A stretch of 64,000 nt of DNA from UMGS1766 sp963597355 (lineage in GTDB: Bacteria > Bacillota > Clostridia > Oscillospirales > Oscillospiraceae). The DNA lies in contig CAVBPR010000004.1 in NCBI GenBank assembly GCA_963597355.1, forward strand, positions 1 through 64,000, in the 5' to 3' direction. The stretch's first letter is position 1, and every line of letters begins with the position of its first letter. This document shows positions 59,029 to 64,000 of the stretch, piece after piece. Under the pieces are notes generated by a model. The model saw nothing but the letters and a program-made list of their open reading frames with translations, did not search any database and was not told the DNA's origin. Made by a program: the position numbers and the translations under genes.

Positions 59029-60055
59029 GAAGAAAACCGCCGCCAAGAAAGGTGGCTTCTCCTACTACTGGTCAAAATTTCAAGCGCTGAATGGCAGCTC
59101 AGTCTTTTTGGCTATGCTTGCAGCTCTGGTCATCTTTGAGATCATCCTGCAGGCGACCAATGGCGGAGGCGGAGGGTTAATCTTTATCACTCCTGCCAAC
59201 CTGATGATGATCTTCCGTCAGATGGTTTACACCGGAATCATCGCCTTTGGCTTGACGCTGGTCATGCTGACGGGAAACATCGACCTTTCTGTGGGCAATA
59301 TGCTCACCTTCACCTGCTGCGTGGCGGCATCCATCATGATGAAAACCAACAACGCAGCTCTGACGGTTCTAATCACGCTGGGCGTTGGCGCTCTGTGCGG
59401 CCTGGTCAACGGTGTTCTGGTCAGCTATGTAAAGCTGAACAGTTTTATCACCACGCTGGGCACCAGCTCGATTTACAGTGCTCTGGCAATTCTGGTCTCT
59501 GCTGGTACGGTTCTGGTTATTCCGGACAACTGCTCCCCCGCATTCCGTGCACTGGGCAAGGCTTCCGTTGGCCCGATCAGCATTCTGATTATCTGGTTCG
59601 TGGCAGTGGCTGTAATTCTCGGCCTGATCCTGAGCCGCACGGTTTATGGGCAGCAGATTTACGCCATCGGCGCAAATCCCATTGCCGCCCGATTCTCCGG
59701 CATTCGCCATAAGCGCAACATTACCATTGCCTATATCATCACCGGCCTTTGCGTTGGTCTGGCAGCAGTTGTGACCATGGCCAACTCCCTCAGCTCCAAT
59801 CCGCAGTCCGCTTCCGGAGCAGAAATGCAGATCATCCTCTGCGTGGTGCTGGGCGGCTGCGCCGTACAAGGCGGTAAGGGTTCTGTCTGGGGCACAATTA
59901 TCGGTGTGCTGTTCTATGGTGTTCTGTCTGCTGGTTTCACCAGCCTGCATATGTCCCAGTATCTCCAGTGGGTCGTCATGGGCGCAATCATGCTGTTCGC
60001 TCTGTCGCTGGATGTTCTGAGAGGGAAGGGGGTCAAACTGTGGAAGAAAAAGTAA
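59021..60055 (+). CDS. Sugar ABC importer, permease 1 (RbsC type)
   Basis: The 344-residue permease has about ten membrane helices and the BPD_transp_2 fold of ribose/galactose importers, with ALTLVMLTGNIDLSVGNML-like motif (GLTLVMLTGNIDLSVG) and the cytoplasmic coupling EAA-like region near GANPIAARFSGI. The Lys-rich first 20 residues are cytoplasmic. AAGGAGG precedes the ATG, which lies inside the ATPase gene. It pairs with the second permease encoded next, suggesting a heterodimeric channel. Confidence 0.92.
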   Translation: MSEKKTAAKKGGFSYYWSKFQALNGSSVFLAMLAALVIFEIILQATNGGGGGLIFITPANLMMIFRQMVYTGIIAFGLTLVMLTGNIDLSVGNMLTFTCCVAASIMMKTNNAALTVLITLGVGALCGLVNGVLVSYVKLNSFITTLGTSSIYSALAILVSAGTVLVIPDNCSPAFRALGKASVGPISILIIWFVAVAVILGLILSRTVYGQQIYAIGANPIAARFSGIRHKRNITIAYIITGLCVGLAAVVTMANSLSSNPQSASGAEMQIILCVVLGGCAVQGGKGSVWGTIIGVLFYGVLSAGFTSLHMSQYLQWVVMGAIMLFALSLDVLRGKGVKLWKKK

Positions 60056-61044
60056 TGACCGCCAAGGCGGAACAGAAAAGCCGCATGATCCGTCTGTTTA
60101 AGGACAACAACTCCGTTCTCATTCTGGTCATCATGTTGTTTGCGGCCTTCATCGCCGTAGACGGATACGGTTCTGGTTTTTATAATGTCATCAAGTATAC
60201 TGCCATGTATGGCCCGGTTTGCCTTGGCTTGGCGCTGGTGATGATCACCGGCAACATTGACCTGTCGGCAGGCTTCCAGGCAGGTCTGGCCGGTGTGACC
60301 TCGGTGATCTGCTTTAATGCGGTGTACAACGCAACCGGGAACTCCGTCCTCTCGCTTGTGATTTCCATTGTAGGCTGTCTGATCACCGGCATTATTACCG
60401 GCATCATTAACGGCTTTTTCGTGGCAAAGATCGGCGTGTCTTCCCTGATTGCAACCATTGCATCGAACTACGCCTATCAGGGCATTGTGTTCTACTTTGC
60501 TCAGAAATCCTTTGCTCCGGCCGATGCGGACATTGTAAAGACCATCGCCGGCACAAAGCTCCTTGGTCAGAAGTGGTTCAGCCCGGCTGTGATTATCTTC
60601 GCTGTAATTGTCGCCCTCGTATTCTTCTGGATGCGGAAAACGAAGTCCGGCAACAACCTCTACATCGTTGGTGATAACGCAGAAGCAGCTGCCTATGCAG
60701 GCATCAGCGTGCAAAAGACCGTTTGGATCACCTACATTCTCTGCGGTTTGCTGTCGGCGATCTGCGGATTCATCATGGTGTCCAGTGCAGGTTACGCAAT
60801 CTACACCCAGGGCAACAGCCTTGCAACGCTGACCATCAGCTGCTGCGTCATCGGCGGCATCAAGATGTCCGGCGGTAAGGGCACTGCGATCCATGTTCTG
60901 CTGGGTGTTCTGATCATGCGGGTCATCTCCCAGATGATGACGGCGCTGTTCCTGCCCCAGGCCTGGGTTAACATGATCACCGGCGCTTTACTGATTGCCG
61001 TTTTGATCATCGACCGCTTCACCAGCAACAAAGAAGCAGAATAA
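60040..61044 (+). CDS. Sugar ABC importer, permease 2 (RbsC type)
   Basis: The 334-residue permease is a paralogue of the one encoded before it, with the same ALVMITGNIDLSAG motif and GDNAEAAAYAGISVQ coupling loop. It overlaps the previous gene by 16 bases. The GTG at 60040 has GGGAAGGGGG upstream; an in-frame ATG at 60055 is also possible. Two different permeases in one cluster fit importers of autoinducer-2 or mixed sugars, in which heterodimers are common. The solute is not readable from the sequence. Confidence 0.9.
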   Translation: MEEKVMTAKAEQKSRMIRLFKDNNSVLILVIMLFAAFIAVDGYGSGFYNVIKYTAMYGPVCLGLALVMITGNIDLSAGFQAGLAGVTSVICFNAVYNATGNSVLSLVISIVGCLITGIITGIINGFFVAKIGVSSLIATIASNYAYQGIVFYFAQKSFAPADADIVKTIAGTKLLGQKWFSPAVIIFAVIVALVFFWMRKTKSGNNLYIVGDNAEAAAYAGISVQKTVWITYILCGLLSAICGFIMVSSAGYAIYTQGNSLATLTISCCVIGGIKMSGGKGTAIHVLLGVLIMRVISQMMTALFLPQAWVNMITGALLIAVLIIDRFTSNKEAE

Positions 61045-61128
61045 TCTTTCCCCCGTTGTCCAGTTGTAATGATGCTCCGCAAATTGGCGGATATCATAAA
61101 GGCACAGAATGAAAGGAAGGAAAACAAA

Positions 61129-62226
61129 ATGAAAAAGCTTAGCAAGATCATGGCTCTCGTTCTCGCACTGGTTATGTCCCTCGCCCTGGTTTCCTGCGGC
61201 GGCTCCTCCGGCGGCACGGCATCCGGCGGTGGTGATGCCTCCAAGTCCTCTGCGGATGCCTCCTCCTCTTCGGATAGCGGTCAGAGCGGCGCATCGGGTG
61301 CCTCTGGCGCACAGGATGGCTGCAACGTTGATTTGAGCGGCGTTGACCTGTCCGGCAAGACCCTGGGTTACGTCACCATCACCTCCACGGCTCCCTGGGG
61401 CGGCCGCGTAGGCACAGAGTTTGAGCGGATGGCAAAGGAAGCCGGCGCGAATGTTAAGACATTGGATGCCAACACCAACGCAGACGATGTTATCACCTTC
61501 TGCCGCCAGATGATCGACGCTGGCGTAGACGGTCTGGCTGTTTTCGGCGGTGACCCCACCGGCATGGTGGACATTGCCAAGGAGTGCAGCGAAGCTGGTA
61601 TTCCGCTGTTCCTGTGCGGTCTTGACGTGGCAGAAGCCGGTCGCGAGTATGCTACCGCCTGCATCGGCCCGGATCAGGAGCAGGCCTTTGTGGACATCGC
61701 AAAGAAGATCATTGAAGACAACGGCACAACCGACGAACTGAACGTGGTTCAGATTTCCGGCGTTCCCTTCCTGATGGACTATCAGCTGCGTGAGGCTGGC
61801 TTCAGCAAGCAGATGGCCACCGCTTCCAACTACAATCTGTATGAGCCTGACTATGCATTCTCCAGCCGTACCGATGCAAAGGCCTTCATGGAGCAGCATA
61901 TCCAGGCCGATGGCGACAAGATCAACATCGTTATGGGTTATGACGATGACCTGACCATGGGCGCTGTTGACGCCATCAAGGAAGCGAACATGACCGACAA
62001 GGTTAAGGTTTACTCCTTCACCGGCCAGAATGACGCAATCCAGGCCGTTAAGGACGGCAAGATGGAACTGACCGTTATGAACCGTGCAGACGACATCGCC
62101 GCTGAGACCTGCGTGGCCATGAATGAGTACTTCACCACCGGCTCCACCGAGTATTATCATTACACCGATCTGATCTACATCACCGCTGACAATGTGGATC
62201 AGTACCTCGGCAAGGGTGAGTTCTGA
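61129..62226 (+). CDS. Sugar ABC importer, substrate-binding lipoprotein
   Basis: The 365-residue protein has a lipoprotein signal (LALVSC, lipid-modified Cys23), a Ser/Gly/Ala linker (about 24-65), and a periplasmic-binding-protein fold of the ribose/galactose class (LGYVTITSTAPWGGRVGTEFERMAKEAGANV, CRQMIDAGVDGLAVFGGDP, NIVMGYDDDLTMGAVDAIKE). It delivers a solute, probably a sugar or a sugar-like compound, to the two permeases. AAAGGAAGG precedes the ATG. Codons are biased to high expression, as is normal for binding proteins. It comes last in the cluster, 84 bases after permease 2. Confidence 0.92.
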   Translation: MKKLSKIMALVLALVMSLALVSCGGSSGGTASGGGDASKSSADASSSSDSGQSGASGASGAQDGCNVDLSGVDLSGKTLGYVTITSTAPWGGRVGTEFERMAKEAGANVKTLDANTNADDVITFCRQMIDAGVDGLAVFGGDPTGMVDIAKECSEAGIPLFLCGLDVAEAGREYATACIGPDQEQAFVDIAKKIIEDNGTTDELNVVQISGVPFLMDYQLREAGFSKQMATASNYNLYEPDYAFSSRTDAKAFMEQHIQADGDKINIVMGYDDDLTMGAVDAIKEANMTDKVKVYSFTGQNDAIQAVKDGKMELTVMNRADDIAAETCVAMNEYFTTGSTEYYHYTDLIYITADNVDQYLGKGEF

Positions 62227-62249
62227 TTTTCTCACATCCGTTTCCATCC

Positions 62250-62285
62250 AAATGGGCAGTCCCAAAAGGACTGCCCATTTTCTAT
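62250..62285 (+). terminator. Terminator of the ABC importer operon
   Basis: A 13-bp stem (62250-62262 with 62268-62280) is followed by TTTC. The GGGCAGTCC core matches the stem at 113-142. Confidence 0.85.
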
Positions 62286-62312
62286 CGTAATGGAAAATTT
62301 ACAGGATTCCGG

Positions 62313-62340
62313 TTGATTGCTTTTTCGAACATGGTATGAT
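62313..62340 (+). promoter_or_regulatory. Promoter of the HdeD-like gene
   Basis: TTGATT (62313-62318), 16-base spacer, TATGAT (62335-62340). Confidence 0.55.
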
Positions 62341-62363
62341 AGAGACAAAGGAGTGGATACAAA

Positions 62364-63020
62364 ATGAAAACAAAAAGAGAAGTCGAACATAAAGTAACGG
62401 AAAAAGTACAATCCATTCGTCGGGAACTGGTTCTGATCAACCTTGCCCTGATTGCTCTGGGCGTTTTAATGATGCTTTTCCCGGGGCAATCCACCGCGAT
62501 TATCTGCCGCTGTATCGGCGCGGCCCTGAGCATATGGGGCGCTGTGCGGATGATTTCCTACTTCTACGGCATTGAACAGCTGGTGCTCGGTTCTTTCGGG
62601 CTGGTGCAGGGCGCGGCTTTGCTGGGCTTCGGCATTTGCTTTTTGGTGCGGCCGGATGTTTTGGCGGCTTTTCTCACCATTGCGCTTGCCATTGTGCTGC
62701 TGGCGACCGGTGTGATGAAATTGCAGTATGCGCTTGAAATGCATCGCATGGTGGTGCGCTGCTGGTGGATTGAGCTGATCGGTGCAATGCTGATGGTGAT
62801 CTTCGGAGTAATCGCTTTTATCTCCCCCTTTGCCGCGGCGGAAACACTGATGATTTTCTTGGGCGCCTCTCTTACCGTCAGCGGTGTGTGGGATCTGGTT
62901 TCCGTCATTTACCTCTCCCTCCGGGTGCGCAAGGTAAAAAATCAGGTGCGGCAAATGGCAGAAGATGACCAGCTGCAGGCCGATGCGGTAGAGGCCAGTT
63001 TCTACCACGAGGATGAGTGA
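62364..63020 (+). CDS. HdeD-like (DUF308) membrane protein
   Basis: The 218-residue protein has six membrane helices in three repeated pairs, each with a P-G or P-D turn (LFPGQST, FLVRPDVLAAF, FISPFAAAET), the layout of HdeD/DUF308 proteins. HdeD aids acid resistance in enteric bacteria; the role in Firmicutes is not known. The acidic tail is cytoplasmic. AAAGGAG precedes the ATG. It has its own promoter and is separate from the proC operon. Confidence 0.85.
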   Translation: MKTKREVEHKVTEKVQSIRRELVLINLALIALGVLMMLFPGQSTAIICRCIGAALSIWGAVRMISYFYGIEQLVLGSFGLVQGAALLGFGICFLVRPDVLAAFLTIALAIVLLATGVMKLQYALEMHRMVVRCWWIELIGAMLMVIFGVIAFISPFAAAETLMIFLGASLTVSGVWDLVSVIYLSLRVRKVKNQVRQMAEDDQLQADAVEASFYHEDE

Positions 63021-63039
63021 CAAAACTAGAACGGATTCC

Positions 63040-63068
63040 TTGACTTCTGATTGCGGCGCGATTATGAT
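63040..63068 (+). promoter_or_regulatory. proC-proB promoter
   Basis: TTGACT (63040-63045), 17-base spacer, TATGAT (63063-63068), about 40 bases before the proC start. Confidence 0.65.
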
Positions 63069-63110
63069 TTAACAAATTAAAGCGCTGACTTTGGCAGGAG
63101 GAATCTTGTT

Positions 63111-63911
63111 ATGTATTTTCAAAAAATCGGATTTTTAGGCTGCGGCAATATGGGCGGTGCTCTGGCACGAGCCGCTTCACAGCAGACGAAAGAAATTTTG
63201 CTCAGCAATCGCACTGCGGCCAAGGCAGAGGTTCTCGCGGCAGAATTGGGCTGTCAGGCAGCGGATAACACTGCTGTGGCAGAACAATGCGATCTGATTT
63301 TTCTGGGGGTGAAACCTCAGATGATGGAGGAATTGCTGTCTGAGATTGCCCCTGTATTGGCAAAGCGAACCGATCGCTTTCTTTTGGTCACCATGGCGGC
63401 GGGATTGAAAATTTCCGCTATCCGCCGCATGGCAGGAGGGGAATATCCGGTTCTCCGCATTATGCCCAACACGCCGGCTTCCATTGGCGCCGGTATGATT
63501 CTCACCTGTTCCGATGGAGCGACAGAGGAAGAAAAAGAGGCGTTCTTCTCCGTGATGAAATCTTCGGGCCAATTCGATGAATTGCCGGAGCATCTGATGG
63601 ATGCCGGAAGCGCCGTGTCCGGCTGCGGCCCGGCCTTTGTCTACCCCTTCATTGAGGCGCTGGCAGACGGCGCGGTTGCCTGCGGACTTCCCCGGGACAA
63701 AGCCCAGCGCTACGCCGCCCAGACGCTGTTGGGAGCGGCACAGCTGGTTCTGGAAAGCAATTCCCACCCCGGCGCATTGAAGGATGCGGTTTGTTCTCCT
63801 GCCGGTTCCACCATTCAAGGCGTTCGTGCCTTGGAGCAAAACGGATTTCGAAGCGCAGTAATGGAGGCGGTCATTGCCGCCTATGAAAAAACCGTCGCGT
63901 TGGGAAAGTGA
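63111..63911 (+). CDS. proC: Pyrroline-5-carboxylate reductase
   Basis: ProC reduces pyrroline-5-carboxylate to proline with NAD(P)H, the last step of proline synthesis. The 266-residue enzyme has the Rossmann site GFLGCGNMGGALA, the VKPQM block near 66-70, RIMPNTPASIGAG near 118-130, and the C-terminal helix bundle with GSAVSGCGPAFVY and DAVCSPAGSTIQG. GGAGGA precedes the ATG. A proB start lies ten bases after the stop, so the two make a proline operon. Confidence 0.97.
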   Translation: MYFQKIGFLGCGNMGGALARAASQQTKEILLSNRTAAKAEVLAAELGCQAADNTAVAEQCDLIFLGVKPQMMEELLSEIAPVLAKRTDRFLLVTMAAGLKISAIRRMAGGEYPVLRIMPNTPASIGAGMILTCSDGATEEEKEAFFSVMKSSGQFDELPEHLMDAGSAVSGCGPAFVYPFIEALADGAVACGLPRDKAQRYAAQTLLGAAQLVLESNSHPGALKDAVCSPAGSTIQGVRALEQNGFRSAVMEAVIAAYEKTVALGK

Positions 63912-63921
63912 GGCGGCAGGC

Positions 63922-64000
63922 ATGCGAATTACAGTTAAAGTCGGCACGTCTACCCTGGCTCATGCTACAGGACGGCTGAATATCCGCCAAATAGAGCGGC
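63922..64000 (+). CDS. proB: Glutamate 5-kinase, N-terminal fragment (cut by window end)
   Basis: Only 26 codons are visible. The start MRITVKVGTSTLAHATGRL matches ProB, with Lys6 and the VGTSTL phosphate-binding loop (usually VGSSTL). ProB phosphorylates glutamate in the first step of proline synthesis. The ATG follows GAGGCGG and the gene continues past the edge. Position behind proC supports the call. Confidence 0.85.
   Translation, partial: MRITVKVGTSTLAHATGRLNIRQIER

Noticed and set aside
1..64000. CRISPR array, prophage or insertion sequence
   Set aside because: No regular short repeats, transposase, integrase or phage structural genes are seen in the window.

Overview
The window looks like chromosome from an anaerobic, low-to-mid GC Gram-positive of the class Clostridia, most likely a gut Oscillospirales-type bacterium. 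The taxon is inferred from gene content and signals, not from a marker search: AGGAGG-type ribosome binding sites, a CIRCE element before groESL, ThyX in place of ThyA, an AbrB/SpoVT-type regulator, a CD1247-type zinc-ribbon protein next to efp, a CBS-domain pyrophosphatase, and fermentative flavoenzymes. I count 58 convincing protein genes (the last cut by the window edge), one tRNA-Gly, one weak leader ORF, and many terminators and promoters. I see no insertion sequence, prophage, CRISPR array or rRNA. One 10-N assembly gap lies at 13289-13298.

Layout. 0.1-5.2 kb holds a Sel1 protein, thyX, an ArsC/Spx-like protein, mgtE with a structured leader, tRNA-Gly and a transglutaminase-like lipoprotein. 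5.2-10.2 kb is a minus-strand operon parE-parC-LUD protein-lipoprotein. 10.4-14.9 kb is the most distinctive region: a plus-strand operon for a soluble multi-cofactor redox system (NuoG/GltD-like Fe-S flavoprotein, NuoF-tail Fe-S protein, and a fumarate-reductase-family flavoprotein). 15-21.9 kb has housekeeping genes and transporters (DUF975-like membrane protein, tyrA, an OFA-type MFS carrier, nitroreductase, CBS pyrophosphatase, AEC carrier). 21.9-25.1 kb is a surface-polysaccharide cluster (LicD, GT8, flippase). 25.3-31.2 kb has MATE-xpaC, groESL and YitT.

31.3-33.4 kb holds a crotonase-fold protein that keeps the His/His/Asp pattern of beta-diketone hydrolases and sits behind a perfect consensus promoter, followed by an SDR. 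33.7-37.4 kb has an EF-G paralogue and an L,D-transpeptidase. 37.4-45.9 kb is a run of small regulators and RNA-modification genes (WYL, Ada-type zinc protein, HIRAN, SecB-like, histidine phosphatase, GNAT, TrmN6, RsmI, AbrB, TcdA, CD1247, EF-P). 46-50 kb has a MarR-controlled citrate synthase and an old-yellow-enzyme flavoprotein. 50.1-53.9 kb covers sulfur amino acid metabolism (MetY, MetE-like) and an M20 amidohydrolase. 54-57.1 kb is a two-component system with an anchored partner. 57.4-62.2 kb is a four-gene sugar-type ABC importer. 62.3-64 kb has an HdeD-like protein and the start of proC-proB.

How the genes may work together. The redox operon, the old-yellow-enzyme flavoprotein, the crotonase-fold hydrolase and the MFS and ABC importers suggest uptake and anaerobic reduction of organic substrates, but none of the substrates can be read from the sequence. 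The best candidates for undescribed biology are the three-component reductase operon, the beta-diketone-hydrolase-like protein, and the mgtE leader with mutually exclusive RNA structures.
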